64,000 nucleotides of DNA from Aliihoeflea sp. 40Bstr573 (GCF_024105655.1 NZ_JAAAMH010000003.1:1-64000); one strand, 5' to 3'. Shown: positions 1 to 10,745, counted from the first letter of the stretch. A program made the numbers and translations. Notes: generated from the sequence alone by a model not told the origin.

Positions 1-50
1 CATTCGGACAAGCAGCCCGGATGACTGGCAAAAAAGCCAGACAATGGTGA

Positions 51-128
<78 letters not shown>

Positions 129-219
129 ACAAAACCACCCAAATCCCACAACTTGCGCCGCGCCGAGCCAGCCTCTCGACCCGGCATCCGGCAGTTCATC
201 GTCCCGCGATCCATGAGCC

Positions 220-255
220 GCAAGGTCCTTGACTCAAATTTCAGTCCCGCAACCA
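220..255 (+). other. degenerate tRNA 3'-half-like sequence
   Basis: By eye about 23 of 36 positions match the 3' half of the initiator tRNA at 51-127. The matches include CTCAAAT at the T loop and an exact CCCGCAACCA end. The T stem no longer pairs well. It could be a decayed tRNA copy, an old attachment-site scar, or coincidence. Confidence 0.3.
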
Positions 256-280
256 CATCGCAGCGACCCATCTTAAATCA

Positions 281-304
281 GCCGCCCCATGGGCGGCTTT
301 TGCG
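281..304 (+). terminator. intrinsic terminator after tRNA
   Basis: The hairpin GCCGCC-CCAT-GGGCGGC is followed directly by TTTTGCG. Its position about 155 bases after the tRNA and its lack of any other upstream gene suggest that it ends the tRNA transcript. Confidence 0.7.
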
Positions 305-609
305 TTTGGAGCCAAAACCCATCGGCGAGGAAGCCGCATTAACACCGTACCAAATCCTGCCGCTCACTCTTATCGCCGAACGCGCAACCCAAAGCCGCAA
401 CCCTTGCGCACGAAGGCGACGAACGCCGCGGCGCCGAGCCGCGTTCATGCGCCTCCAATTAGCGGCAAGACCAACCGTAAACAGACGCACAGAGACGGGA
501 GAGACGAGGCCAGTGCCGAAAGCGATCGGTCCAGAACATGCTGGCGGTTTCCCCGGCGCGCATTTGCGCTTAGACGGTTTGCAACCAACGCAAGCGAGGA
601 GTTTCAGGA

Positions 610-1320
610 ATGGCATTGGATCAGGCGGCAATCGAGACTTTGAAGGGCGTCTCCACCGCGACGCTCACCACGATTCTGTTGAAGAAGGGACTGCGCAACG
701 TGTGGATGCGCGGCACCAAGCCGTTGCGTCCCGGCCAGCCGCGCTCGGTCGGCCCGGCCTTCACCTTCCGGTTCGTGCCCGCGCGCGAGGACCTCGCGAC
801 GCCGGCAAGCTGGGGCTCGCCGATCTCGACCCGCGCCGCCATCGAGGCGATGCCCGAAGGTTCGATCGCCGTCATCGACGGGCAAGGCGTCATGGATGCC
901 GGCGTCTTCGGTGACATTCTCGTCTCGCGCATGGCCAAGCGCGGCGTCGCCGCCATGGTGACGGACGGCGTGGTGCGCGATCTTGCCGGCGTGCTCGGCG
1001 CGAACTTGCCGGTCTGGTGCAACGGCGTCGCCGCCTCGCCCTCGGTGGCGGGTCTGACGTTCGTCAACTGGCAGGAGCCGATCGGTTGCGGCGGCGTCGC
1101 GGTGTTTCCGGACGACGTGATCGTGGTCGATGATGACGGCGCAGTCGTCATTCCCGCCGCGCTCCTCGACGACGTCCTCGCCGAGGCGCCCGAGCAGGAG
1201 CGGATGGAAGCCTGGATCATGGAAGAGGTCGGCCGCGGCGTTGCGCTGCCGGGCCTCTATCCGATGAATGCCGAGACGAAGGCGCGCTACGAAGCTTTCA
1301 AGGCCGGTTCGTCCAGTTAG
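610..1320 (+). CDS. RraA-family / HMG-CHA aldolase-like protein
   Basis: A 236-residue protein of the RraA/demethylmenaquinone-methyltransferase-like superfamily. That superfamily includes 4-hydroxy-4-methyl-2-oxoglutarate and 4-carboxy-4-hydroxy-2-oxoadipate aldolases. The class II aldolase signature D-X20-R-D is present with exact spacing: Asp of FGD near residue 101, then 20 residues, then RD. The gene starts at an ATG eight bases after GAGGAG. The family member Escherichia coli RraA inhibits RNase E but lacks parts of the aldolase motif, so an aldolase or oxaloacetate decarboxylase role is more likely here. The gene stands alone, so its substrate cannot be read from context. Confidence 0.8.
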   Translation: MALDQAAIETLKGVSTATLTTILLKKGLRNVWMRGTKPLRPGQPRSVGPAFTFRFVPAREDLATPASWGSPISTRAAIEAMPEGSIAVIDGQGVMDAGVFGDILVSRMAKRGVAAMVTDGVVRDLAGVLGANLPVWCNGVAASPSVAGLTFVNWQEPIGCGGVAVFPDDVIVVDDDGAVVIPAALLDDVLAEAPEQERMEAWIMEEVGRGVALPGLYPMNAETKARYEAFKAGSSS

Positions 1321-1367
1321 GCGACTTGCCGGGCGTCGGCGGATGCGGTCGCCCGGCTTCCCCGCTC

Positions 1368-1673
1368 TCAGCGCAGGGAAATAATCTCGGCCATCCAGGG
1401 CTCGGCGTCGCGGCGCGCGGCGATCGCCTGGTTGACTTCGTGAAAGAAGGCGCCGATGGCCTCATCCTGCGCGAGTTCGGGGAGGCCGAGGAGTTCGAGT
1501 TCGGCGAACATGGTCTGGGCCACGCGCCCGGCATAACGGTCGGCGACGCGGTCGTTGCTTGCGCGTTGCAAGGCTGTGGCTACGGCCTCGATGCGGCCCT
1601 GCCGGCGTTCCATCGGAAACAGCCGGATCGCGGCTCTGGCCGCTTCATCTTCATTCAAACGCACGCTACCCAT
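1368..1673 (-). CDS. DUF6074-like small protein
   Basis: About 101 residues containing the segment RLFPMERRQGRI, then a helical stretch, then a C-terminal FFHEVNQAIAARR-type helix. This matches my recollection of the DUF6074 family, small proteins of unknown function common in Hyphomicrobiales. The start is uncertain: the ATG at 1673 is chosen, but a GTG four codons upstream (1685) is also in frame, and neither has a clear ribosome binding site. The open frame continues upstream through the divergent TPR gene, but that extension is an antisense shadow. Confidence 0.6.
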   Translation of the reverse strand: MGSVRLNEDEAARAAIRLFPMERRQGRIEAVATALQRASNDRVADRYAGRVAQTMFAELELLGLPELAQDEAIGAFFHEVNQAIAARRDAEPWMAEIISLR

Positions 1674-1844
1674 CCCCTCGGTCACGAAATGCAAGTCTGC
1701 CGGTGCGAATCGCCCGGCGTTGTCCGCATGATTGTCGCCGCGTGGTTGACGAGATGTTACTTTCGCCGAAATGCGCGTGAACGCGTCAGGCTTGGCAGGC
1801 GCGGCGCGGCGGGCGTAGGCTCCAAATTCAACCGGAGCTCCTTC

Positions 1845-3173
1845 ATGGCGACTGACGCGCTTGATCTTCACATCTCTGGCGGAGGGAACGGCGCGGCCGC
1901 GCATCTGATGCGCGGCGTGGCGGAGCTGCAATGCTTCATCGGCGATCCGGTGGGCGCGGCGAATGCGGCGATTGCGGCGGACCGGGGCACAGTGATGGCG
2001 CATGTGCTGAAGGGCTATCTCTATGGGCTCTCGACCGAGCCGACGGCCGCGCCCGTCGTTCGCGCCGCCCATGCGGCCGCCGCCGCGTTGCCTGCCAATA
2101 CTCGCGAGAAGGCGCATGTCGCCGCGCTCGGCCATCTCGCCGCGGGCCGCTGGCACGATGCGGGGCGCGTGCTTGCCGATCTGGCGGCAGAGTATCCCCG
2201 CGATGCACTGGCGCTTCAGGCCGGACACCAGATCGATTTCTTCACCGGCAATGCGTCGATGCTGCGCGGACGGATCGAGCGCGCGCTACCGGCCTGGGAC
2301 GCGGGCATGGCGGGCTACCATGCCATCCTCGGGATGCGCGCCTTCGGGCTGGAGGAAAATGGCGAGTACGAAGACGCCGAACGCGCCGGCCGACAAGCGG
2401 TTGATCTCAACCCGCGCGACGGCTGGGCACAGCACGCGGTGGCGCATGTCATGGAAATGCAGTGCAGGCAGCGGGAGGGCATCGCATGGATGCGCGGCAA
2501 CGCCGAGCACTGGACGAAGGAGAGCTTTCTCCAGGTCCACAACTGGTGGCATCTCGCGCTTTACCATTTCGACCTCGGGGAGACCGACGAGGTGCTGGCG
2601 CTTTATGACGGGCCGATCTTCGGCGCACGATCGACGGTTGCGCTCAACATGGTCGACGCTTCCGCGATCCTCTGGCGGCTGCACCTGGGCGGTGTCGATG
2701 TCGGCGACCGCTGGACACCTCTCGCCGCGCAGTGGGCGCCGCATGCGGGCGTGTCGGCCTACGCCTTCAACGACATGCATGCGATGATGGCATTCGTTGC
2801 AGGGGGCAGCGAGGCGGCGGCGGCGCGCCTTCTGGCCGCGCAAGACGAGGCGGTTGCGGGCGCGGGCGCGGGCGACAATGCTGGCTTTACGCGGGATGTC
2901 GGCCGGCCCATCGCCCGTGCGCTCCATGCGTTCGGGCGCGGCGACTATGCCGAGACGGTGCAGCTCTTGAGCGCCGTGCGTGCGCGCGCTCATTCCTTCG
3001 GCGGCAGCCACGCCCAGCGCGACGTGATCGACCTGACGCTGATCGAGGCTGCGATCCGCTCCGGCGATCGTGCAATGGCCGGAAGGCTGACCCGCGAGCG
3101 CGCATTGCGGCGCGAGGCGAGCCCGATGTCGGGTATCCTGTGGCAGCGGGCGGACGCCATCGCCGCGCGCTGA
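1845..3173 (+). CDS. TPR repeat protein, TTC38-like
   Basis: A 442-residue helical-repeat protein resembling the tetratricopeptide repeat protein 38 family. Visible features are TPR-like helices such as the one ending AGRQAVDLNPRDGWAQHAVAHV, and the conserved H-x-W-W-H-L-A-L-Y-H core (NWWHLALYHFDLGE). Function is unknown in bacteria. The frame is open from 1326, but the ATG at 1845 is where family-like sequence begins. It lies divergent from the DUF6074-like gene, with 171 bases between them. No signal peptide or membrane segment is evident, so it is probably cytosolic. Confidence 0.8.
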   Translation: MATDALDLHISGGGNGAAAHLMRGVAELQCFIGDPVGAANAAIAADRGTVMAHVLKGYLYGLSTEPTAAPVVRAAHAAAAALPANTREKAHVAALGHLAAGRWHDAGRVLADLAAEYPRDALALQAGHQIDFFTGNASMLRGRIERALPAWDAGMAGYHAILGMRAFGLEENGEYEDAERAGRQAVDLNPRDGWAQHAVAHVMEMQCRQREGIAWMRGNAEHWTKESFLQVHNWWHLALYHFDLGETDEVLALYDGPIFGARSTVALNMVDASAILWRLHLGGVDVGDRWTPLAAQWAPHAGVSAYAFNDMHAMMAFVAGGSEAAAARLLAAQDEAVAGAGAGDNAGFTRDVGRPIARALHAFGRGDYAETVQLLSAVRARAHSFGGSHAQRDVIDLTLIEAAIRSGDRAMAGRLTRERALRREASPMSGILWQRADAIAAR

Positions 3174-3256
3174 TCGCCATTTATTGCGAGTTCCGAAAAA
3201 ATTCGACTCGGCGGCGGCGTGCAATCTGCTAAGAGTCCGTCGGGGAGGAATTCGCC

Positions 3257-4705
3257 ATGTATCTCGGGCTCGATCTGGGCACATCCGGTCTGAAGGCGTT
3301 GCTGATGGGCGCCGATCAGAAGGTCGTCGCGTCGGCATCCGCCGCGCTTTCGGTCTCTCGGCCGCATGACGGTTGGTCGGAACAGGATCCGGCTGATTGG
3401 ATCGGGGCCGCCGAGGAGGCGATCGGTGCGCTTGTCCTGTCCCACCCCAAGGAGATGGCCGCCATGCGTGGCATCGGCCTTTCCGGGCAGATGCACGGCG
3501 CAACGCTGGTCGACGGCGCCGGCGTGGTGCTGCGGCCCTCGATCCTCTGGAACGACACGCGCAGTCACGCCGAGGCACGCGCGCTCGACGCCGATCCGCG
3601 CTTCCGGCAGATCACCGGCAATATCGTCTTTCCCGGCTTCACCGCGCCAAAGCTCGCCTGGGTTCGCGCCAACGAACCGGAGATTTTCGAGCGCGTGGCG
3701 AAGGTCCTGTTACCGAAGGACTATGTACGACTCTGGCTCACTGGCGAAATGATCTCCGAAATGTCGGATTCTGCCGGAACGGCCTGGCTTGACGTTGCAA
3801 ACCGGCGCTGGTCGCTCGATCTTCTCGCCGCGACGGGGCTTGCCGAAGAGCACATGCCGAGCCTTGTCGAGGGCACCGAGCCTGCCGGTCGATTGCGCGG
3901 CGAGCTTGCCGCCAGATGGGGCATGACGGGCCATGTGATCGTTGCGGGCGGAGCGGGGGACAATGCGGCTTCTGCCTGCGGGCTCGGCGTCGCCAAAGGC
4001 GGCGAGGCTTTCGTTTCGCTTGGCACGTCGGGTGTGGTGTTTGCTGCCACCGACAGCTATCTGCCGAACCCGCAAAGCGCGATCCACACCTTCTGCCATG
4101 CCTTGCCGAGAACCTGGCACCAGATGGGCGTCATCCTGTCGGCGACGGACGGGCTCAACTGGCTCGCCAGCGTGACCGGCGCGGAACCGGCCGCACTGAC
4201 GGGCGAACTTGGCACCGAGTTGCGCGCGCCGTCTGGCGTCACCTTCCTGCCCTACCTTTCCGGCGAGCGGACGCCGCACAACGATGCGGCAATCCGCGGC
4301 GCCTTTGTCGGCCTGTCGCACCAGAGCGACCGCGCGAACCTGACGCAGGCCGTGCTCGAAGGCGTTGCGTTTGCGCTGCGCGACAATCTCGAAGCGCTGC
4401 GTGCCGCCGGAACGGAGCTTTCCTCAGTCATGGCGGTCGGCGGCGGCTCGCGCTCGCAGCTCTGGCTGAAGACGATCGCGACGGCGCTCGGCATCCCGGT
4501 CGAACTGCCCGCGGACGGCGATTTCGGCGCGGCCTTCGGCGCCGCGCGCCTCGGCCTCATCGCGGCGGAGAAGGCCGAGCCGGCCTCCATCCTGACGCGG
4601 CCCCGCATCGCCTCAACCATCGAACCCGACCGCGCGCTGGCCTCGGCCTATGGGGACGCCTATGCACGTTTCCGCGCGCTTTATCCTGCACTCAAAGGAG
4701 TTTGA
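3257..4705 (+). CDS. xylB: xylulokinase
   Basis: A 482-residue FGGY-family sugar kinase that phosphorylates D-xylulose to xylulose 5-phosphate. The N-terminal phosphate-binding loop ([14 protein letters not shown]), the substrate segment MHGATLVD, and the C-terminal adenosine motif GGGSRSQLW are present, and the length is normal. GGAGG lies just before the ATG. The gene is followed after four bases by xylA, so the pair forms an operon that takes xylose to the pentose phosphate pathway. No xylose transporter or XylR-type regulator is in the window. Confidence 0.96.
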   Translation: MYLGLDLGTSGLKALLMGADQKVVASASAALSVSRPHDGWSEQDPADWIGAAEEAIGALVLSHPKEMAAMRGIGLSGQMHGATLVDGAGVVLRPSILWNDTRSHAEARALDADPRFRQITGNIVFPGFTAPKLAWVRANEPEIFERVAKVLLPKDYVRLWLTGEMISEMSDSAGTAWLDVANRRWSLDLLAATGLAEEHMPSLVEGTEPAGRLRGELAARWGMTGHVIVAGGAGDNAASACGLGVAKGGEAFVSLGTSGVVFAATDSYLPNPQSAIHTFCHALPRTWHQMGVILSATDGLNWLASVTGAEPAALTGELGTELRAPSGVTFLPYLSGERTPHNDAAIRGAFVGLSHQSDRANLTQAVLEGVAFALRDNLEALRAAGTELSSVMAVGGGSRSQLWLKTIATALGIPVELPADGDFGAAFGAARLGLIAAEKAEPASILTRPRIASTIEPDRALASAYGDAYARFRALYPALKGV

Positions 4706-4709
4706 CCTC

Positions 4710-6020
4710 ATGAGCACCGGTTTCTTCGGCGACATAAAGCCGATCAAGTTCGAAGGCCCGCAATCGACGTCCGAACTGGCCTACCGTCACTACGATCCGA
4801 ACGAGATCGTGCTTGGCAAGCGCATGGAAGACCATCTGCGCTTTGCCGTCGCCTACTGGCACTCTTTCGCCTGGCCGGGCAGCGACCCGTTCGGCGGCCA
4901 GACCTTCGAGCGGCCCTGGTTTGGCGAGACGATGGAAGCGGCGAAAATGAAGGCGGATGTCGCCTTCGAGATGTTCAGCCTGCTCGGCGCGCCATTCTAC
5001 TGCTTCCATGATGCGGACGTGCGGCCCGAGGGCGCGACTTTGAAAGAGAGCATCTCGCGGCTCGACGAGATCGCGGATGTGTTCGCGAAGAAGCAGGAAG
5101 AGACCGGCGTCAAGCTCTTGTGGGGCACCGCCAACCTCTTCTCACACCGCCGCTACATGGCGGGCGCGGCGACCAATCCGGACCCGGATGTCTTCGCCTA
5201 TGCGGCCGCCACGGTGAAGAGCTGCGTCGATGTCACCAAGCGGCTCGGCGGCCAGAACTACGTGCTGTGGGGCGGGCGCGAGGGCTACGAGACGCTGCTC
5301 AACACCGATATGAAGCGCGAACGCGATCAGGCAGGCCGGTTCCTGTCGCTCGTCGTCGACTATGCGAAGAAGATCGGATTCGACGGCACAATCCTGATCG
5401 AGCCGAAGCCGCAGGAGCCGACCAAGCACCAGTATGATTTCGACGTCGCGACCGTCTACGGCTTCCTGAAGGATTTCGGCCTGGAGAAGGAGGTCAAGGT
5501 CAATATCGAGCAGGGCCACGCCATCCTCGCCGGCCATTCCTTCGAGCACGAACTGGCGCTTGCAGGCGCTCTCGGCATCTTCGGTTCGATCGACATGAAC
5601 CGCAACGACTACCAGTCCGGCTGGGACACCGACCAGTTCCCCAACAACGTGCCGGAGATGGCGCTAGCCTATCTGGAGGTGCTGAAGGCCGGTGGCTTCA
5701 CCACGGGGGGGACCAATTTCGACGCCAAGCTGCGCCGCCAGTCGCTCGATCCGGTTGACCTGCTCGCGGCCCATGTCGGAGGCATGGATTGCTGCGCGCG
5801 CGGGCTGAAGGCGGCGGCGAAGATGATCGAGGACAAGGCGCTCTCCGCGCCGCTCGAGGAGCGCTACGCCGGCTGGTCCGACCCGGACGCCGCGAAGATG
5901 CTCGAGGGGTCCTATTCGCTCGAAGAGATTTCGAACTGGGCGCTCGATACGGGGCTCGATCCGCAGCCGGTCTCGGGCCGGCAGGAGCGGCTGGAAAACA
6001 TCGTCAACCGCTACGTCTAG
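4710..6020 (+). CDS. xylA: xylose isomerase
   Basis: A 436-residue class II xylose isomerase converting D-xylose to D-xylulose, usually a Mg/Mn-dependent tetramer. The catalytic His lies in [12 protein letters not shown] (near residue 102). Metal ligands lie in [25 protein letters not shown] and the C-terminal [10 protein letters not shown]. The ATG at 4710 sits ten bases after AAAGGAG and gives the normal family N terminus (MSTGFFGDI); frame upstream of it is xylB sequence. A stem-loop terminator follows at 6049. Confidence 0.97.
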   Translation: MSTGFFGDIKPIKFEGPQSTSELAYRHYDPNEIVLGKRMEDHLRFAVAYWHSFAWPGSDPFGGQTFERPWFGETMEAAKMKADVAFEMFSLLGAPFYCFHDADVRPEGATLKESISRLDEIADVFAKKQEETGVKLLWGTANLFSHRRYMAGAATNPDPDVFAYAAATVKSCVDVTKRLGGQNYVLWGGREGYETLLNTDMKRERDQAGRFLSLVVDYAKKIGFDGTILIEPKPQEPTKHQYDFDVATVYGFLKDFGLEKEVKVNIEQGHAILAGHSFEHELALAGALGIFGSIDMNRNDYQSGWDTDQFPNNVPEMALAYLEVLKAGGFTTGGTNFDAKLRRQSLDPVDLLAAHVGGMDCCARGLKAAAKMIEDKALSAPLEERYAGWSDPDAAKMLEGSYSLEEISNWALDTGLDPQPVSGRQERLENIVNRYV

Positions 6021-6048
6021 CGGCGCGGAAGCACGGCGCGTTTACTTC

Positions 6049-6090
6049 TGGGGCGGGGCGGGGAAGAAAAGTCTCCGGCCCGCCCCATTT
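6049..6090 (+). terminator. stem-loop terminator after xylA
   Basis: Nine-base arms TGGGGCGGG (6049-6057) and CCCGCCCCA (6079-6087) pair perfectly across a 21-base loop and are followed by TTT. The T tract is short, so termination strength is uncertain. Confidence 0.55.
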
Positions 6091-6199
6091 CGGACGCGCG
6101 CTTGTCTTCGAGCTGTCATCGATCCCGGCTATTTCTTTCCGCATCGAACGAGCATCGAAACGCCTTACGGCGATCGTGCTTGGAGGAAAGGAGGAATCG

Positions 6200-6421
6200 A
6201 TGCTTCACCACCTGAACCACAACACCCGCGCGGATCGCGCTCTTTGCAACGGTTCCGCCGATATGGGATCGATCGTTGACCGGTTGCTGGCCGTGGCTGA
6301 AGAACCGGCAAGCGACAACGAGATCGACCGCGCCATTGCACAGCACCGGCAGTTGACGCTCGCCCGCACCATCAAGGGACTGATCGAGCGCGACGCGCAC
6401 AGTGCCTGCCAAGCGGCCTGA
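6200..6421 (+). CDS. small hypothetical protein
   Basis: A 73-residue protein I do not recognise. It is supported by a near-perfect ribosome binding site (GGAGGAAAGGAGGAA) directly upstream of the ATG and by a normal amino acid composition. It begins MLHHLNHNTRADRALC and continues with an amphipathic helical stretch (DNEIDRAIAQHRQLTLARTIKGLIER). There is no signal peptide or membrane helix. It ends four bases before the convergent IclR gene. The open frame extends upstream into xylA but has no start supported there. Confidence 0.6.
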   Translation: MLHHLNHNTRADRALCNGSADMGSIVDRLLAVAEEPASDNEIDRAIAQHRQLTLARTIKGLIERDAHSACQAA

Positions 6422-6425
6422 CCCC

Positions 6426-7220
6426 CTACTGCACCACGAAGAAATCCTCGATCGAACCGGCGGCCTTTTTCAGGAGCGGGAGGAACTCCCGCTCCATTTC
6501 CGACAGCGGCATCCGTGCCGATTGCGTGGAGACGTTGATCGCCGCGACGATCGCGCCCGTGCGGTCGCGGATCGGTACGGCGAGCGAGCGCAGGCCGATC
6601 TCGAGTTCCTGGTCGACGATGGCGTAGCCGTCTTCGCGCGCCTTCGCGACGAGGCGGGCGAGTTCGCCAGGGTTGGTCACCGTCCGGTCGGTCTTGGCGA
6701 GGATCGCGGCGCGCGCGAGGAACGCGTGGAGGTCGGCGTCGGACAGGCCCGACAGGAGTACCCGGCCCATCGATGTGCAGTAGGCCGGCAGGCGCGTGCC
6801 GACATGAAGGGCGACGCCGACGATGCGCGCGCCGGCGATGCGGGCGACATAGACCACGTCCTCATCCGCCAGTACGGCTGCTGAGCAGCTTTCGTTCAAT
6901 GTCTGCGAGACCTCGCGCATGAAGGGCTCGGCATAGGTCCACAGCGAAGCGCCGGAAAGCCATGTGCGCCCTAGCGTGATGAGGCGGGGCGACAGGCGAA
7001 AGATGCGCCCGTCCTGCCGGGCATAACCGGAGGCAACGAGGGTGAGGAGGAAGCGACGCGCGCCGGCGCGCGTCAGCCCCGCGCGATCGGCGACCTCGCT
7101 CATCGTCAGCCCGGCCGGATGCGCCGCCAGGATCTCCAGGACGCCCAGCCCGCGTTCCAGCGACCCGACACGATCGGTGCGGCTTGTCGGCTCTTCGATT
7201 GACACGTTACCCTCGGTCAT
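6426..7220 (-). CDS. IclR-family regulator, PcaR/PcaU type
   Basis: A 264-residue IclR regulator with an N-terminal winged helix (residues about 20-85, MSEVADRAGLTRAGARRFLL) and a C-terminal effector domain ending in INVSTQSARM, a phrase typical of the PcaR/PcaU/PobR branch. It is divergent from pcaIJF across a 103-base region with three related operator-like motifs, so it most likely controls those genes in response to beta-ketoadipate or protocatechuate. The ATG at 7220 lacks a good ribosome binding site; a GTG five codons inside (7205), preceded by GAGGGT, is an alternative start. Confidence 0.9.
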   Translation of the reverse strand: MTEGNVSIEEPTSRTDRVGSLERGLGVLEILAAHPAGLTMSEVADRAGLTRAGARRFLLTLVASGYARQDGRIFRLSPRLITLGRTWLSGASLWTYAEPFMREVSQTLNESCSAAVLADEDVVYVARIAGARIVGVALHVGTRLPAYCTSMGRVLLSGLSDADLHAFLARAAILAKTDRTVTNPGELARLVAKAREDGYAIVDQELEIGLRSLAVPIRDRTGAIVAAINVSTQSARMPLSEMEREFLPLLKKAAGSIEDFFVVQ

Positions 7221-7230
7221 CTAGAGCGTG

Positions 7231-7285
7231 TATCGCATATGGAACATGTGTTCGCAATGCGAACTTTCCTGAATTCGATATGCGG
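7231..7285. promoter_or_regulatory. three-motif IclR (PcaR-type) operator
   Basis: A central 15-base palindrome GTTCGCA-A-TGCGAAC (7250-7264) is flanked by two imperfect copies. One is GTTCCATATGCGAT on the minus strand (7232-7245) and the other is ATTCGATATGCGG (7273-7285). Centres are roughly 20 bases apart, about two helical turns. PcaU and PcaR are known to bind repeated GTTCGATAATCGCAC-like sites, so this fits the adjacent regulator. Confidence 0.65.
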
Positions 7286-7323
7286 TCGGTTTCCTGCCGG
7301 CCGCCAACATTTCCGGGAGCGAG

Positions 7324-8061
7324 ATGAACAAGATCACCCCCAGCATCGAGGATGCGATCGCCAGCATCGAAGACGGCATGACCGTCATGATCGGCGGCTT
7401 CGGCGGCTCGGGCGCGCCGATCGAACTGATCGACGCGCTCGTCACGCGCTACAAGGAGACCGGCTCGCCGGGCCGGCTGACCGTCGTCAACAACAACGCC
7501 GGCAATGGCGCGGTCGGCATCGCGGCGATGATCTACGCCGGCATGGTTGCCAAGATGGTCTGTTCGTTCCCGCGCTCGACGGATTCGCGCGCCTTTACCG
7601 AGCGCTATCACGCCGGCGAGATCGAGCTCGAACTGGTGCCGCAGGGCACGCTCGCCGAGCGCATCCGTGCGGGCGGGGCCGGCATTCCGGCCTTCTATAC
7701 GCCGACGAGCTTCGGCACGGACATCGCCAAGGGCAAGCCGGTCGCCGAGTTCGACGGCCGGCCTTACGTGCAGGAGCGCTGGCTCAAGGCGGATGTCGCG
7801 ATCATCAAGGCCGAGCTTGCCGACGCCAAGGGCAATCTCACCTACAACAAGGCGGCGCGCAATTTCGCGCCCTTGATGGCGATGGCGGCGGCGAAGACGA
7901 TCGTCCAGGCGCGGCAGGTGGTCGAGCCCGGCGCGATCGATCCCGAGCACGTCGTAACGCCCGGCATCTTCGTCGACACGATCGTCGAGGTGACGGATCC
8001 ACGCCAGGAAGAGGCATTGCTGCGCGAAAGCGCGCGCTTGAAGGAAGGGGCCGGCGCATGA
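7324..8061 (+). CDS. pcaI: 3-oxoadipate CoA-transferase subunit A
   Basis: A 245-residue alpha subunit of a class I CoA-transferase. With PcaJ it moves CoA from succinyl-CoA to beta-ketoadipate. The glycine-rich N-terminal motif MIGGFGGSGAP and the segment NNNAGNGAVGI are family signatures. GGGAGCGAG precedes the ATG. Its TGA overlaps the pcaJ ATG (ATGA), indicating translational coupling. Acetoacetate is a conceivable second substrate, since the neighbouring carnitine pathway may release acetoacetate, but the PcaR-type regulator and PcaF argue for beta-ketoadipate. Confidence 0.93.
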   Translation: MNKITPSIEDAIASIEDGMTVMIGGFGGSGAPIELIDALVTRYKETGSPGRLTVVNNNAGNGAVGIAAMIYAGMVAKMVCSFPRSTDSRAFTERYHAGEIELELVPQGTLAERIRAGGAGIPAFYTPTSFGTDIAKGKPVAEFDGRPYVQERWLKADVAIIKAELADAKGNLTYNKAARNFAPLMAMAAAKTIVQARQVVEPGAIDPEHVVTPGIFVDTIVEVTDPRQEEALLRESARLKEGAGA

Positions 8062-8729
8062 CCGCGAAACTCACCAACGCCCAGATCGCCTGGCGCGCGG
8101 CGCAGGACATCCAGGACGGGGCCTATGTCAATCTGGGCATCGGGTTTCCCGAGATGGTGGCGAAGTTCAAGCCACAGGGCCGCGAGGTCATTTACCACAC
8201 CGAGAACGGCGTCCTCGATTTCGGCGAAGCGCCGCCGGCCGGTGAGGAAGACTGGGACCTGATCAACGCCGGCAAGAAGGCGGTGACACTTAATCCCGGC
8301 GCATCCTTCTTCCATCATGCCGACAGCTTCGCCATGGTGCGCGGCGGCCATCTCGACGTCGCGATCCTCGGCGCCTACGAGGTGGCGGAGAATGGCGACC
8401 TCGCCAACTGGTCGACGGGTCCGAAATCGGTGCCTGCCGTCGGCGGCGCGATGGACCTTGTTCACGGAGCCAAGCGCGTCTGCGTCATCACCGACCACGT
8501 CACAAAGGACGGCAAGCCGAAACTCGTCGAGCGCTGCTCGCTGCCGCTGACCGGCGTCGGCTGCGTGACGACGGTCTACACCAGCCTTGCCGTCGTCGAA
8601 ATCATCGACAAGCGTTTCGTCCTGCGCGAAAAGCTGCCGTCCATCAGCATGGAAGACCTGCAGGCCGTGACCGGAGCCAAGCTCGTGGTTGAAGGTGCCT
8701 GCAAGGATCTGATCGTACCGGAGGTTTGA
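8058..8729 (+). CDS. pcaJ: 3-oxoadipate CoA-transferase subunit B
   Basis: A 223-residue beta subunit of the same CoA-transferase. The catalytic glutamate lies in the conserved segment YHTENGVLDFG (Glu near residue 51), where a glutamyl-CoA thioester forms in this family. The C-terminal half carries LPLTGVGCVTTVYT. The start is the ATG overlapping the pcaI stop; frame upstream of it belongs to pcaI read out of phase. The pcaF start follows two bases after its stop. Confidence 0.94.
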   Translation: MTAKLTNAQIAWRAAQDIQDGAYVNLGIGFPEMVAKFKPQGREVIYHTENGVLDFGEAPPAGEEDWDLINAGKKAVTLNPGASFFHHADSFAMVRGGHLDVAILGAYEVAENGDLANWSTGPKSVPAVGGAMDLVHGAKRVCVITDHVTKDGKPKLVERCSLPLTGVGCVTTVYTSLAVVEIIDKRFVLREKLPSISMEDLQAVTGAKLVVEGACKDLIVPEV

Positions 8730-8731
8730 AC

Positions 8732-9940
<1,209 letters not shown>

Positions 9941-9959
9941 CGAACGGCTGGGAGGGGCG

Positions 9960-10745
9960 TTAGCGCCCCTTCCACACCGGGTCGCGCTTTTCTGCGAACG
10001 CCTTGAAGCCTTCCGGTCCGTCTTCCGACTCGTAGAGTTCATCGACCGTTCGGAACTGGCGCTTGGTGATGCGGTTCATGGCCGATTGAAAAGTCTGGCC
10101 TTCGGCCTCGCGCGCGACTTCCTTGATCGCGGCAAAGACCAAAGGCGGGCCAGAGGCGAGCAGGCGGGCGACGTCCCAGACGCGCTCTTCCAACTGGTCG
10201 GCCGGATGCACCTCGTTGACGAGGCCCCAGCGATGGGCCTCCATCACATCCATCCAGCGGCCGGTCAGAAGCATATCCATCGCGACGTGATACGGGATGC
10301 GGCGCGGCAGCTTGATGGTCGCCGCGTCGGCCAATGTGCCGGCCTTGATTTCGGGCAGGGCGAAGCTCGACGTTTCGGACGCGTAAATGAGATCGCACGA
10401 GAGCGCGAGTTCGAAGCCGCCGCCCACGGCCATGCCGTTGACGCAGGCGATGACCGGCTTGTTCATGTCGCGCAGTTCCTGCAGGCCGCCGAACCCGCCG
10501 ACGCCATAGTCGCCGTCGACCGCATCGCCATCCGCCGCCGCCTTCAGGTCCCAGCCGGCTGAGAAGAACTTGTCCCCGGCAGTTTTCACGATCGCGACGC
10601 GCAGGTCCGGATCGTCGCGGAAGGTTTTGAAGGTCTGGCCGAGCAGGCGCGAGGTTCTCAGGTCGATCGCATTCGCTTTCGGGCGGTCGAGCGTGACCTC
10701 AAGGATCGCGCCTTCGCGGCGGGTTTTGACGACGTCTTCGCTCAT
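9960..10745 (-). CDS. caiD: enoyl-CoA hydratase, CaiD-like
   Basis: A 261-residue crotonase-fold enzyme resembling E. coli CaiD along its length. Shared features include ILEVTLDRPKANAID near the N terminus, FFSAGWDLKAAA, the oxyanion-hole region VNGMAVGGGFELAL, and the C-terminal FAEKRDPVWKGR. CaiD interconverts crotonobetainyl-CoA and L-carnitinyl-CoA. Its ATG overlaps the stop of the acyl-CoA ligase gene (ATGA), so it is the last gene of the carnitine-type operon. Residues before this ATG belong to the upstream gene. Assignment to the hydratase reaction is strong; the physiological direction here is inferred to be toward carnitine. Confidence 0.88.
   Translation of the reverse strand: MSEDVVKTRREGAILEVTLDRPKANAIDLRTSRLLGQTFKTFRDDPDLRVAIVKTAGDKFFSAGWDLKAAADGDAVDGDYGVGGFGGLQELRDMNKPVIACVNGMAVGGGFELALSCDLIYASETSSFALPEIKAGTLADAATIKLPRRIPYHVAMDMLLTGRWMDVMEAHRWGLVNEVHPADQLEERVWDVARLLASGPPLVFAAIKEVAREAEGQTFQSAMNRITKRQFRTVDELYESEDGPEGFKAFAEKRDPVWKGR

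Noticed and set aside
2286-3578. A 430-residue minus-strand frame across the TPR and xylB genes
   Set aside because: It spans two conserved plus-strand genes and the gap between them; the sequence is Arg/Pro-rich and not protein-like.
9953-9971. Hairpin AGGGGCG-TTAG-CGCCCCT between pcaF and the caiD-like gene as a bidirectional terminator
   Set aside because: The stem is good but overlaps the caiD stop codon and has no T tract on either side, so termination cannot be claimed.
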